64,000 nucleotides of DNA from Leptodontidium sp. MPI-SDFR-AT-0119 (lineage: Eukaryota; Ascomycota; Leotiomycetes; Helotiales; Leptodontidiaceae): positions 1,798,001 to 1,862,000 of the forward strand of contig JAHLEZ010000005.1 in NCBI GenBank assembly GCA_020726505.1, read 5' to 3'. Shown piece after piece: positions 11,954 to 22,954 of the stretch. The notes under the pieces are model-generated. The model saw only the letters and a list, made by a program, of their open reading frames with translations, was not told the DNA's origin and ran no database searches. Numbering within the stretch: the first letter of the stretch is position 1; the number at the start of each line of letters is the position of its first letter. The translations under genes and the position numbers were made by a program.

Positions 11954-12589
11954 ATGGCTTTTGATGCATCTCATTTCAGCATGTCTGCCAGAATCGTCTA
12001 TTTCATGTACTATCACAACCATCATTGTGTGATCCCGAGAGAAACCCGCATACCAGCTTCATCCAATACCTTCAATCTGTTTCCTCTCCTGCCCACAGAA
12101 CTTCGACTCAAAATCTGGGAAGCAGTCGCAGATGAGCCTAGAACGGTGGAACTCACCTGCACCCCAAGAGCGTCTCACATCCCAGAAGGACGATGGTTCT
12201 CTCACAGCAAAGCCCCAGTCATCTTCCGCGTCTGCACCGAGTCTCGCTACATTGCTCTCCAGAAATTCGAAGTTCTCAGGTTCCATCCTGACCAAATCGG
12301 TATCCCGCCCAGCATCAAACTCTACATCAACTTCGCCTCCGAATCACTGCATCTGTGTGGCGACTTGCATGCAGCATGGGCACGAGATCTGTTGGAGAAT
12401 AATGAGCAGCTGAAGTCGAAGTTGAAGAACATCTGTGTGCGGGAGTCGCTCTGGCAGGGGCTGAATCCGGTGCACCTCACTCCAGTCTGGAACTCGGGAG
12501 CTAAGGAGGAACCTCCGAAGGCCGTCAGATGTGGTCTAAAGGCATTGGTCAATGTCAAATTTCACAGTTCTATTGCCTCTATGCCGTGA
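11954..12589 (+). CDS. 2EXR-domain protein, short form
   Basis: A 211-residue protein from the ATG at 11954; the in-frame ATG at 11981 is an alternative. Residues ~35-120 match the fungal 2EXR (F-box-like) pattern: FNLFPLLPTELRLKIWEAV, then the EPRTVEL strand, PVIFRVCTESRYIALQ, and a later hydrophobic strand IKLYINFASESLHL. These proteins are abundant in Leotiomycetes and Sordariomycetes. Their biochemical role is unknown, though the F-box-like N-terminus suggests protein interaction. Most relatives I know run to 250-350 residues with a longer C-terminal half. Here the frame stops soon after LKALVNVKFHSSIASMP, so the gene may be truncated or may have an unrecognised 3' exon. Confidence 0.65.
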   Translation: MAFDASHFSMSARIVYFMYYHNHHCVIPRETRIPASSNTFNLFPLLPTELRLKIWEAVADEPRTVELTCTPRASHIPEGRWFSHSKAPVIFRVCTESRYIALQKFEVLRFHPDQIGIPPSIKLYINFASESLHLCGDLHAAWARDLLENNEQLKSKLKNICVRESLWQGLNPVHLTPVWNSGAKEEPPKAVRCGLKALVNVKFHSSIASMP

Positions 12590-13508
12590 GGCTGCGTGGT
12601 GGTGAGCCGATTGCTGCGAAAGGGCGCGGAACTAGTGTTGATCTTGCAGTTGGAAGCAGTGTTCTATGGCTTCAGCAATATCACTGCGGGTCTGGCTGGG
12701 TGCCTATTGGTTGTCCCAAGAAACGAGTCCACACTTGGCATGGATGTCTGGGACAGGAGCGTGTTTGTCGAAATCGTTTTCTTTGGTACATAACTCTCCA
12801 TGTGTTCTAGTAGTAGCTTTCACTAATATTTCAAAGATAATGAGTAGAATAAGGACCTAGAATATTTATCCAATATCTGGGGACACGGGAAGGAGGGTTT
12901 CAACATTTTGCTATGGAAATCAGTCGGGAGATCTGAGCCAAAATGCACATCGACCTTCAAGCTTCAATGCCACAAGCCATTTGTTGGTCTTCCCAATTCT
13001 GTAGCTCAAACAAAACCTGAATGAAATCATATCTCTATAGTTAAGGCTAGGGACAGTTTCTGTACCGCGATGGGTTAATTCTTGATTTATTCTTTGAGTA
13101 ATGTGCCATATCGTACTTGTAACGATCATTTGTTGCATCTTCTAAATAAAATCTAAGTTCAGGAGATGTTGTTCCTGAGCATTGTTTGATCGGATCAGGT
13201 AACCCACAACTAAGTTCTGACAAACAACCGCCATTTCCCATTAAATGATCCACTCCTATGGCTCAGAGTAGTCCGAATGAGTCTGTATGAGGCAAGTGAT
13301 GGTGGTGACTTGAGCGAGGAGGCCCCACACAGTTTCAAAACATCCCAAGAACGTATCTGCAATTTCGAAATTCCCTAGAACCATCGCTGAAAGGGCGTCT
13401 TATAGATATCAGACACGAAACAGGGGGTGGGCTGAAGAATCATTTAGCCATTCCATCGCGCATGCTCCGCCAGAAAACCCCCCACGCCCAGAAGGTTCCA
13501 AAGCCACC
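12590..13508. other. Convergent intergenic region, no gene seen
   Basis: It lies between the 2EXR gene and the 3' end of the aspartic protease. Only short motif-less frames are present. An apparent continuation of the 2EXR gene in other frames (12529-12810) carries no homology I recognise. Confidence 0.4.
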
Positions 13509-15499
13509 TCATTGCCGCGCAGGCAATTCATACTGCGGCCCAGTCATTAAATTCACCACCGGTCTCTGCCCCCCATAATAATCATTAATATTTGATGACA
13601 TTGGCCTATTGTGTCGATCATCGCTATAAACTGGTAACTCGCTCGTCTCAGGCATCGTCGGTGTGAAGCTCGCTCGCATGTCTCCTGGCGACTCTGCGAT
13701 ATTGGAAGTAGAATGCAGCTCAGAAGCGTTGCTTGTTGGAGACAGTCCTCCCCCTTCTCCTCCTACTCCATAGTAGTTTCGGGATATCTGGGTGTGTTTG
13801 TTGGATGAGTCGGTGAGCTCTGGGATTCCGATTGAAGGGGCTGCTTGGGGGGGTGCTGGCTGAGAAGAACGACGACGACGGCGCCACCAGAGACAGAACC
13901 CGAAAAGTGCGGCTAGGACCACGACTACTGGGACTGCGACGCCAGTACCAATGGCTAAAGCATGGTTGTCGCTCTTCGGTTTGTCTGTAGCGCTGCTTGA
14001 TGCGGAAATCGTGGGCCCAGCTGGAGTCGAGGGTGAAGTTCCGCTTGGAAATAGCACACCCGTAGACTGCGGAATACTCGCTGCACCGGAGGGGACCTCA
14101 ACTATGTTTGTCGTTGTGGAATTTTGGTTTGATTGAGCGATTCCAATTCGATTATTCGTCAGGTCGAAAACCATGTATGCTGATCGTAGGAAGAAATGGC
14201 CCAGGAAATATTCGAATCTGAATCGCTGTCAGCATATCCAGACCGGAAAGTTCGATGCTCATCCCTCGAGAAAAATTCCAAAACAACTCAATAGCGATAT
14301 CTTTCACTAAATGGGGTTTAGGGAGACTTACTCGCTGGCTCCTTCTAAGATTCCCAACGAGCATACATCTGAAAATGGCAAACTAGTTGGGACGCGATGG
14401 AACAAGCAACTTGTTGACGAGTTCCGAGTACGCCACATTGACGACGGAACCACTCTCAAACGCAAAAGTCATATACGAGGAGTTGCTGTATTTGCAATCA
14501 ACGAATGCCGTACCGTTTACGAATGTGACTTCGAACTGGTCGTAAATGATCTTCACTACATCCTTTGGGAGGTATATAGCCGTCGTGGATGAGTCGAGGA
14601 GAACTCCCGTTGAGAAGCTCGAGTTCGTGATGGGGATAGTCGAACTATCTGCCGGGGTGGTGGACAGTGATGTGAGCCCTACTGTGAACGTGGTGTAGTT
14701 TCCTGAGATGTCCTTATGAATAGGCATTGAGTACAATGTCCCATAGTATTTCTCAGTATCGATGCCCCCGAACAGAATACTTCCGCTATCACTGTTAATT
14801 GAATTGAGCCAAATACTGTAGAGCCTCGTGTTTGTCAATCCGCTGCCGACCATCTGGTCCACGAGGTTCGGATACGGCTCGGAAGCTGCTACTTGGCTCG
14901 AATAGTCGATTCCCATGATGCCTCCGTAATTTCCTGTTGCATCACTAATGTTGTTGGCGAGGCCAATTTGCAGAACCATTCGTGCTTCGCCGTTCTCTCC
15001 AACGGCGAACAGGTCTTTGATGTAATCCCCCCTAGCGTAGGAGCCGTCGTAATAGTTAATGTCGAACCCTCCAGCTGTGACGGTGGATATGGTTTGTGAG
15101 GTGTTTGGATTGACTACAGATGGGCACGAATCAACTCGGCAATGTCGTATGTTATGTTCATAAGAAAGGGGCCTTACAAGTGGTGACGCAGTTTCTATCT
15201 TTGCATGAAAGTGCCGAGTTTGAGATAATCCAGATGTCACTGCTTCCTGTGCTTAGCAACAACGATAACTTCTGGGCCAGCGTTCCGACTTCAACAGTTG
15301 CATAGTATGCACCTCGAGACTTGTTGTTCGAGAGTAACTCTAGTGTATTAGAACGCTCCGAAATGCTTCGGGGCAATGGATATCCATTTCCAGGTAAGGC
15401 TCTGGACACAGAGTATGAGATGACCTTGGCAGCTAAAGCATCGCTGACGAAGAAAACAAGACTGTGAACAAAAAGCAGAACAATTGATAACACGGCCAT
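13509..15499 (-). pseudogene. Membrane-anchored pepsin-like aspartic protease, degenerate (probable pseudogene or pseudo-enzyme)
   Basis: A pepsin-family (A1) protein of the yapsin/OpsB type. Exon 1 (15178-15499) encodes a signal peptide (MAVLSIVLLFVHSLVFF) and the N-terminal lobe start, with YYATVEVGTLAQKL. The first catalytic motif reads LLSTGSSDIW where active enzymes have DTGSS, so the Asp is replaced by Ser. A 43-bp intron (15135-15177) leads to exon 2 with GGFDINYYDGSYARGDY (flap), IMGIDYSS and the second motif VLLDSSTTAIYLP, where Asp is kept but the Gly of DTG/DSG is Ser. Near 14380-14390 the frame shifts by +1: the reading frame stops after LVPSRPN, while homology continues in another frame (DVCSLGILEGASE). 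After a clean 114-bp intron (14218-14331) come FLGHFFLRSAYMVFDL, a Ser/Thr stalk, a transmembrane helix (AIGTGVAVPVVVVLAALFGF) with Arg-rich stop-transfer, and a 120-residue tail. No splice pair of usable size repairs the shift. Confidence 0.75.
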
Positions 15500-16087
15500 C
15501 CTGAAACAAGCTAATTGCTACGCATTGGACTGAAGTTCCACCCAAAACAGGATCATCTCAGGAAGGGAGGTCTTCGGAGCGGGGCTGTGAGGTGTATAAA
15601 CCCCAATCGTTTTACGACGGACCAAAAGTAAAAAGCCACTGGAATTCTTCACACTGGCGAGGCTCTGCCTTATCAAAGATCTTTTGGCCCCCATTCCCCC
15701 CTCTGAAGGATCGCTCAATACAATGGGTGTTCATGGGTTGGGTGTCTGAATGGGAGTGCGGCAAGGCTGTGGCTGAATTTTCAACAAACCATGCACACTC
15801 AAACACGCCAACAAAACGCCACAGTAGAGCACTGCATATGCACTCCAGGATGTCCAATACGGCTTGGGTGCAACCGCGTATCAACCGCCTTGATTGGATC
15901 CCATGGAAGACTGCAGCTGTCGCTGCATACGACCTTGGAAACCATCACTCATCGAGCTGCAGCTTGATCAAGTGTTAGTGGTGCATCAGGTTCTGATATT
16001 TTGATTCAAACATAAAGTTGAGTGGAGATTTCAGTGCTCATCCAGCTCGACGATCTAGAAGTGAGCCTCGACTCTATGAAGAAAGCT
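15500..16087. other. Intergenic region, promoter side of the aspartic protease
   Basis: No gene seen. It contains the upstream region of the protease-like gene and the 3' flank of the F-box-like gene. The plus frame at 15592-15978 has no motif or signal and looks like chance. Confidence 0.5.
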
Positions 16088-17371
16088 TTACAACGATCTC
16101 GCCCCAGCTAATGACAATCCTGCTCCATGTGGCCATGGACCCTCACTTTTGGCATATTTCTCAAGTCCTCTCGACATCTCGCCCGGATCTTGGCATCGTT
16201 CCTCCACCCACAACATCTCTTCTTTCGGATCCCAATCGAACATTTCAAACTTCTCAAGTCTCAAAGAATCTCGAAGCAATGTCATAAAGTCTTTCAGCTC
16301 GCTAGGTTTTGAGAAAAGTAAAGCTGTGCTGGAGAGACGCAACTCCTTGATCGTAGCCTTGTGTCTCAAGAGGAAAGAGAGCAGAATATCTGGTGGAGCT
16401 CTGATCCTTTCGAGTCTGAAAATTTGTAGGCAAGGCAAAGAGACCCCGAATATCTTCTCGATATAACCAGGCGCGGTGAATCTTCCCAAAGGAAAAGCAA
16501 GCTCTAAGATTCGGACGTGCTGTAAAGAGCCAAGAAAATCTGCTATCATTCGACCTATGGATGGGCCGTCATGATGTTTACCGGAGTAAGACCCATCGAA
16601 GGTAATGTGTAAGTGTCCGAGTGGCCGACAGAGCATGATCATCTCTTTCAAAACGGTCGTCTTCATACCTTCTTTCATGGAGATGAGATCAGTCTGGACA
16701 AGCGCCTCGATTGGAAAAGGGTCGAAAATCAGCTTTGTCAGAGGCGGCAGGTAGGCTCGAGCTGATAGCACAAAGCTTGGAAACCTGGCTGTACGTCGAT
16801 CGTATAGAAAGTTGTTTAGTTCGCGACGTGAATAGTCCCTGTCCCTGTCCCTCTCCACCATGTACCGCCAAGTTGGCCTGAGACAGTCACCTCGCGCCAA
16901 GTACTCCAAGGGAAACTTGGTAGAAGTCATAACGACAGACTTGACGTTTGTGAAGCTCGAAAAAGCGGTAGCAAAAAGAATCTCATGACAGAAAACCCCA
17001 GAGCCATTCATGCAAGCAGAAGTCCAAGCATTTTTGAGCTCCGCGAGAATGTCTTCTGGAACCTCTCTGTTATATTCATGGAAACGATATAAGTCGGTGT
17101 CTGCCACGAAAATCTCAATCTCTTGGATACAGGCCGCTAGCCATGGGCATTCGCTGATCCCTCTAAGTCGGAGCATGTCATCGCGGTAGATTCGGAGTGT
17201 AAGACGGCCGTTGAAAAGACCTTGACGGCCTAAGAGGGCGAAATATTTGGACATGAGCCTTAGGTTGGCGACGTCGGACGGAAGGAGAAGAGAGATGATG
17301 TATCCTAGCAACTCCACGGGTAGGCCGGAGAACATATCCCGACCCGTTTCTTGTGAAAGGAACGATCCCAT
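16088..17371 (-). CDS. F-box-like protein with LRR-type tail
   Basis: A 427-residue single-exon protein starting at the ATG at 17371 (MGSFLSQETG). The frame is open further upstream to 17539, but that extension reads through the terminal repeat of an inserted transposon, so the downstream Met is the native start. Residues ~14-55 form an F-box: FSGLPVELLGYIISLLLPSDVANLRLMSKYF, the usual Skp1-binding pattern. The rest contains irregular leucine-rich stretches (VRILELAFPLG, LQIFRLERIRAPPDILLSFLL, IKELRLSSTALLF) typical of fungal F-box/LRR-like proteins. The expected role is a substrate receptor in an SCF ubiquitin ligase (family knowledge); the substrate is unknown. A Tc1 element sits about 140 bp upstream and may have replaced promoter sequence. 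Confidence 0.7.
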   Translation of the reverse strand: MGSFLSQETGRDMFSGLPVELLGYIISLLLPSDVANLRLMSKYFALLGRQGLFNGRLTLRIYRDDMLRLRGISECPWLAACIQEIEIFVADTDLYRFHEYNREVPEDILAELKNAWTSACMNGSGVFCHEILFATAFSSFTNVKSVVMTSTKFPLEYLARGDCLRPTWRYMVERDRDRDYSRRELNNFLYDRRTARFPSFVLSARAYLPPLTKLIFDPFPIEALVQTDLISMKEGMKTTVLKEMIMLCRPLGHLHITFDGSYSGKHHDGPSIGRMIADFLGSLQHVRILELAFPLGRFTAPGYIEKIFGVSLPCLQIFRLERIRAPPDILLSFLLRHKATIKELRLSSTALLFSKPSELKDFMTLLRDSLRLEKFEMFDWDPKEEMLWVEERCQDPGEMSRGLEKYAKSEGPWPHGAGLSLAGARSL

Positions 17372-17512
17372 GGCGATGAAAAAAAAATCGATGTTGATAA
17401 AGGAAGATAATATGGTGAAGTTGCAAGTATTGTGGGTGGACAAGGCGGGGTTGAAGGCGGTGGAATGTGGCAGAAAGCCTCCTTTATGATCGACTATCTC
17501 ACAGCAAATGTA

Positions 17513-17549
17513 AGAGTTGCGGCCATTGCTCCCGGCCACCCTTAAGCGA
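17513..17549 (+). repeat. Left terminal inverted repeat of the Tc1 element
   Basis: It matches the reverse complement of 18813-18848 apart from one inserted C. It begins directly after a TA dinucleotide. Confidence 0.9.
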
Positions 17550-17633
17550 GCCCCTCAAAATTAATACCTTATATTTAACCACGAATAACTCAATTAATTA
17601 TTAATAGAATTAACTTGAAACTGAAGCAATGTA

Positions 17634-18725
17634 TTAATGAATAGTAGCTAATCCTCGCACTTGAATAATATCTTCTAATTTACAAGTTAATCTTTTAGTA
17701 TATTGCCGGTAATCACGTGGATTAACTTGATCCCAAAGCTTCTGAATCTCCCTCTTTAACTCGTCGATAGTAGTCGGTACAAAAGGTAATTTCTTTAGCT
17801 CTTCTTTCATCTACCGCCAAACCTTCTCGATTGGGTTCAAATCAGGTGAAGAAGGAGGCTAATTAAACCCTCGGATACTGTGTTCAAGTCGTGGTAATCG
17901 AGCAAACCCCAAATGGACCTTGGCGCCGTCTTCTATGAAGATATACTCAAGGCCGAGTTCATCGAACTTCGGAAAAATAATAGGCTCGAGAACCTGATGA
18001 AGATAGGCCTTTGAAGTTATACCTTTCGAGCCTTCCTCCTTCTCGAGGAACACAAGGGGTGACTTCCAATCCCAGCCTAGTACTCCCCAAATCATCACCG
18101 ATACTCTCCCTGATCGATATACTGATTTAATATAATCGGGACACCGCTTTTCGTCGATCCTTCGAGTAACCCAGATTCGACCAGTCTTTCTGAGCTCAAA
18201 TATACACTCGTCACTCCATATAACCTTTCTCCAATCGCCTCCTTCAGGTCGAGAAGCTGCCCAATCAGATGTCCCCCACCAACGATACGATATCACAAAA
18301 TTAAGACGTTTCTTTGCTTGCTTTCGTGATATAAAAGGCCTAGGACAAGCAATGCATCGTCAATAACCTGCGCGGCGAAGTTCTCGTCGAATAGTTCTCG
18401 CTAAAGCCTTAATATTCAAGTGAGCTTTCACGTGATCAAAAGATAGTCGACGAGTAAACCAATTCTTTACTATATATCGAATAATCTGGCGAATCTAACG
18501 CTTAGAAATCATTTTTCGCCTGGTCGACTTTCCTTTTCGTTGAGTTCGAGAGGTTTCAGCATAAATCCAGCGTCGAATCGTAGTCCGAGGAATTCGTGTT
18601 TGTCGTGCAATCTCAGAAGCCGAATTTCCGGCTCTCCACAAAGATCGTATAACTGAGCGTGCAGGTGTACTCCATTCGCTTTGAGGTGTCTTTCGCCACG
18701 AAGGCGAGTAAATCTGAGGCTCCAT
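17634..18725 (-). pseudogene. Tc1-family transposase, four in-frame stops
   Basis: A single 364-codon frame interrupted by four nonsense codons and no frameshift. The N-terminal ~75 residues form a helix-turn-helix (SVIRSLWRAGNSASEIARQT, then TIRRWIY), the TIR-binding part. The C-terminal DDE_3 domain shows the first catalytic Asp in VIWSDECIF, the second in FIEDGAKVH, and the third acidic site in PPSSPDLNPIEKVW, giving the DDxxE pattern of Tc1-like enzymes. Stops fall after MISKR, in RRAGY, directly before PPSSPD, and in KVWR. Three are TAG codons and one is TGA. TAG before PPSSPD fits a Trp TGG, and TAG in KVWR fits a Gln CAG, both changed by C-to-T transitions. That matches repeat-induced point mutation, but single-copy evidence cannot prove it. 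Confidence 0.9.
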
Positions 18726-18812
18726 TTCGAGTTTAAAGAGATTTCATAAGAAGGTTGAATATATATATATATTTGAAGAGAAGGTGCTAGAATTTGGGAT
18801 GCGGGGCGAACC

Positions 18813-18848
18813 TCGCTTAAGGTGGCCGGGAGCAATGGCCGCAACTCT
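18813..18848 (-). repeat. Right terminal inverted repeat of the Tc1 element
   Basis: The reverse complement matches the left end (17513-17549). It is followed by the TA duplication at 18849-18850. Confidence 0.9.
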
Positions 18849-18850
18849 TA

Positions 18851-20251
18851 CCAGCTTTATTCTAGCATATCGTTGCAATGTATACTAAATATAAAATTTC
18901 TCAGGAACTAGAGTATTTTTTAAATGATCAGGTTTTCCGAAGGATAAAAGGCTAAGCAGCCGTCTACACTGCCCCATCCCAGCCAAGAAAAATCGTTGTG
19001 TTTACTCGCCACATTTTAAGCGAAGAACGAAACTATTAATCTCAAAAAGAAGTGACGAATATTTTTGGCACTTGTCATGTACGCACCCCTATACCCTGTG
19101 CTAACCCTCTCATGTGCCCATGTCTCTGTAAATCATTCCCAGTAAGCTCACATAGCAAAGAAAAACCCAACCTAACCACACACATCCCGCCCCCCCAAGA
19201 AAACATCACCTTTCCATTCCTAGGTAGGCAGCTTCCTACACCAATCCTCATCTAGACTAACCACATCCTCCACCAAGAAAATATATGAACCCCATCCACA
19301 CATACACCATCATCTATCACCACCCACCCAATCATCTCTCTCATACTAATATCAGGGGGAAGGAGTAAATATGCGAGAGGCAATTTCTTAATTTACGTCT
19401 TGTATTGAAACCCAAAGCCGTTCTTTAAGACCAGCGAAGACTACGGAGATCGTTAATGGGATCGTATCAGTAGGAGCTCATGTATATGCAGAGCGAGAAA
19501 TGACGCTGCTAGTCTATTATTCAGGGGTTTAGTTCTTGTCTGGTGGTAGTTTGTGAGTCTGTGATATCCTGATTGGGGTTTGGAACTTGAGAGGCAGAGA
19601 GAGGAAGTGCCAGAGGATGTTTTATGGAGAAAGAGGGAGAAGGGAACAGGAGGTTGTTTACGAAGAGGTGGCTAAGGGCAGGAATATGTGAAAACAATCC
19701 TTACTTCACTTGTCCTTTGAAACCGCGCTGTCTCACTTCCATACTTGGCCCATGGTCAGATCCGGGTACAGGCAGACAGACACGCACGCACGCTTACACC
19801 CTCAGAGTTATATAACGACATTTCCATTAAGCACTCATTACACATCATGACTCCGTAAGTAGTCGTGATCTTGCGTCAACATCTGCGTCTCATGCATCTC
19901 ATGCATCCATGCATAACAAAAGCTCAAAGAGAAGATCCCGCCCCCTCCATTTGGAAAAAGACCAGTCTCCAAGACAAGAAGAATGAAAAAGATCTCTGCA
20001 GCAAAAACTCTTCCCATTGCCGTCCCTCCAAGTAGTGATTCATACTCACGATGTGACTTCGTATGCCATTATCGCTTGCAGAAAAGATAACTGGAAAGGA
20101 GATGGGGAAATTTTTAAAGGGGGAAACATCCTTGGACTTTTCCGTTATCGAATCGTATCGCATCGTATCGCATCGTGAAAAAATGAGTGGGGATTGAATA
20201 AAATCAGAAACAAAGCACAACATGTAGTCCAGACATCCACCAAATGGAACC
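18851..20251. other. 1.4 kb gene-free stretch with a C-rich strand bias
   Basis: No gene seen. About 19080-19350 is strongly C/A-rich on the plus strand (many CCAACC, CACACA, CCACCC words). On the minus strand it would be G/T-rich and lies roughly 0.9 kb past the stop of the gene ending at 20252. Confidence 0.5.
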
Positions 20252-21768
20252 TTATTTGACGATGAGGGTCCGCGCCTTGCCCCGTCCGTCCCGTCGATCA
20301 GGGGTAGATCCGTCGTAGGTTCCTCCAAGATTGCGTTCACCAGCCTTTCTTTGCTCGTAGCGTCTGAGCATCTCAACAACGTCTTCTCCGTCTTCTTCCT
20401 CGTCGACAACTATCGCAGGGTTGGTGGACTTGTAGTTGAGAGGTAGCTTGGTGAACTTTTTCGAGTTGCTCTGAGCTTTCTTAGCAGATGTCTTCTTATT
20501 AGACGCAACCGTAAAACCATCCTCATCAACCATATTGGCTTTGGATACTGACTTTGGGGTTGCCTTATCAATTTGTGGCTTTGGCTTCTCTTCCTTCACT
20601 TCTCCATCAGGTTCCTGGGTACTTTCAAGATCCATCTCCACATCATCAAAGTCATCAAACCTTGGAATTCCTATCTTTTGGCCCGTGGCCCAGTCCAGAT
20701 TCTCCCTCGTTTTCAGGATCGTATTATACGCAGTTCTGCCCGCCCACCTCCAGAATCCGTCCGCTCTCATCTCAGTTTCCTTGTCTTCTCGGGTAATGAT
20801 GTTAATGTCTTCCTTGACTGCAGCAACTAGTTTTGCGACCAGGTCTTTCCGTGCTTTAGAATTCTTGAGAGGATTGACCACTTCGATGCCGAGACGGAAG
20901 AAGATATCAGGCTCAACGCCATCGTAGAGATCTGTCTGTGTGGAGGCGAACTGGGTAGCGAACTTTCGGGAGCCGAAGCCATGGCTTGCATGCTTCATGG
21001 GAGTACTCGTCCTCTTAACAATCTTTCTTTGCCGCGGTGTCATGTCCTTGAGAGGCGTGGCAGGGGATTTGACGGCGAAAGATTCGAAGTGGGCAGTCAT
21101 GCTCTCCTCATCGTACTCGGCATCGTCCTCATCAATCACAGCACCCTCTTTAACAACGGCTTTCTTGTGGTCATATACGTAGGTACCCTCCCAAGCTCCT
21201 TTGCTCTCATGGACACTCAGATGTATCGCCTCGCTAATGAAGTCGGTCTCATCCAAGGGAAACGCTTCGATAGACTTCCTGTCTTTCGTACCATTGCCTG
21301 ACTTCTTCGCTTTCTTCCGCTCCCGTCGAGTGACCTTGGAATCGTCTACGCTGACGCACTCTGAGCCGGTATCTGTGAAGTTGTTGGAGTTTGAGTTTGT
21401 CGTAGAGGATCCTCTTCTTGCCCTTGCGTTTGTGGGTCTGGCGGGTGGAAAGACGGTATTTGGTCCATCTAGTGCGACAATTTGTCTGACAATCTTCAGG
21501 ATCTCCTTGTGTCGGCTGTGGTGCATTTCATCTGAGGAGTTGCAACTAGTGTTATGTTAGCGGCGCCTTGGAGAACTATTGGCTGGATCTTACCCAAAGC
21601 ATTCATGCGACTTGCCTGCGAAGAAAAAAAAATATCAAGTTAGCATGGCAAATTTTGAGGAAAGCTACTGCAGGTAAAGCGTAGACTTACCAACGAAATG
21701 CAATTGTTGATGGAATCTGTAGCAAGGCTCAACATGCTTTCCAATGCAACTCGTTTTGGCACGTCCAT
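20252..21768 (-). CDS. Unrecognised conserved-looking protein, 459 residues
   Basis: I do not recognise this family. Three exons are supported by splice sites and phase (21691-21768, 21594-21615, 20252-21531), with introns of 75 and 62 bp carrying GCTAAC branch sites; together they give 459 residues. The first ~60 residues are helical and hydrophobic-patterned (MDVPKRVALESMLSLATDSI, then a short Asn/Met-rich link and HHSRHKEILKIVRQIVALD). A basic patch follows (VTRRERKKAKKSG), then an acidic stretch (DEDDAEYDEESM) and MTPRQRKIVKRTSTPMKHASHG. A structured-looking region lies at about 205-300 (DIFFRLGIEVVNPLKNSKARKDLV; GFWRWAGRTAYNTILKTREN). The C-terminus is Lys/Glu-rich. Composition suggests a nuclear or nucleic-acid-associated protein, but that is inference only. 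The ATG at 21768 is the first in frame. Confidence 0.7.
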
Positions 21769-22954
21769 TGTGCAAAGGCGTGGAGCATACGCCGCAGTGA
21801 TGTTCTAGAGCCAATCAGTAAGAACTATAGATTGTACCAATCTAATGGTGCGGATATACCAAGACCTGGAGAAACCTCCCACCTAAACAGAGACTTCCCC
21901 TTGTAGAGACGAGTTTCGGGAGCAATTGTTGCCCAATTCATTGCGGCGGTTGGTGATAATGGCGCAATTGGTGATAGTGGGGAGGTAAGGTCCGATTGGG
22001 ATTCTCAAGACTTGATCTAGATGAGTGAGATTAGTTACGTTTCTAGAGGAAGGCCGGGAAGTTAAAGGGCAAATTTTGGATTCATTCTCTTTCGAGATCA
22101 AGGGGATTAGAGAACCGACGGGGCCTTGAGGGCGCGGTGACTCAGAGAGCTCCTTCAATCGCACCTCGAACGCGTCGTCGTCAAGGTCAGGGCCAAGGAG
22201 GGTCTAGGGAATTTGGGATGTAGAGAAAGGAGACTTACAAGTTGTCCAATGCTTGAACGCCAATTGAGAGCCTCAAGCAAGGTAGACTAAGATCCGCCGT
22301 GGTGTTGTGCAAAAGAAGGTGGTGGTGTTGTTGTTGTGAAAGAATTCGAGGATGCGCAGGTCGCGTCGGCGTCGTTGATGAGCGAGCGAGCGACTGTTTT
22401 TGTTTTGCCAGACTAGGAAGGAAGGCAGGTAAATTTTCGGCAGAGCGACAAAACGAAATCGGCACGGGGCGAACAACCTGGAATCACCTTCTCGTCTTTT
22501 CAATCAATATTCGAGATCAATGTCAATATCCAACATAAACCCAGAACATGAAGAATAAATAGCTCTAGACACATCGTGGACAGCTTCGTTTGCAGCTGTG
22601 CAGTAGCTGTGCACTCACCGCCTCCCCGCCGCATCACCAAGTCACCATAGAGGCGGCAGCATACAGCTTTTGTAGACTGCATCCTGTCACCAGCCACTCG
22701 ACCGAACTTACTTTATTAAGGGAATCCTATCACGCCATGGAGATCAGTGGAATGGGTACACGGCACTCAAGGAAAGTGGATTATGACAATACTACCAAAC
22801 GCTCAGAAGACCACCCAATGGACCAAATCCGAAGTCAGACCAGCCACCCATGTACTTTTGACCTTTTTCATAGCCCTAGCAAATGTTGATTTGCTGTCGA
22901 AACACTCAAACTTGGAGACCTAGTGTTGAACTAGTGAAGTCTCCCGAGACGAGT
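21769..22954. other. 1.2 kb intergenic region, no gene seen
   Basis: It holds the promoter side of the 459-residue gene and the 3' end of EGT1. Short frames are present on both strands, none with motifs. Confidence 0.5.

Larger units (their letters stand above)
17511..18850 (-). mobile_element. Tc1/mariner-family DNA transposon, full length, inactivated
   Basis: A 1336-bp element (17513-18848) flanked by TA on both sides (17511-17512 and 18849-18850), the target duplication of Tc1/mariner elements. Its ends are inverted repeats of about 35 bp beginning AGAGTTGCGGCCATTGCTCC. The left copy has one extra C around position 30 of the repeat. The interior carries one transposase gene on the minus strand with four nonsense codons, so the copy is not autonomous. 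Both ends and both TA sites are intact, so it could in principle be mobilised in trans. It inserted upstream of the F-box-like gene. Confidence 0.93.

Noticed and set aside
17372..17539. N-terminal 56-residue extension of the F-box-like protein
   Set aside because: It starts inside the terminal repeat of the inserted Tc1 element, so it cannot be the native start; the Met at 17371 fits the family.
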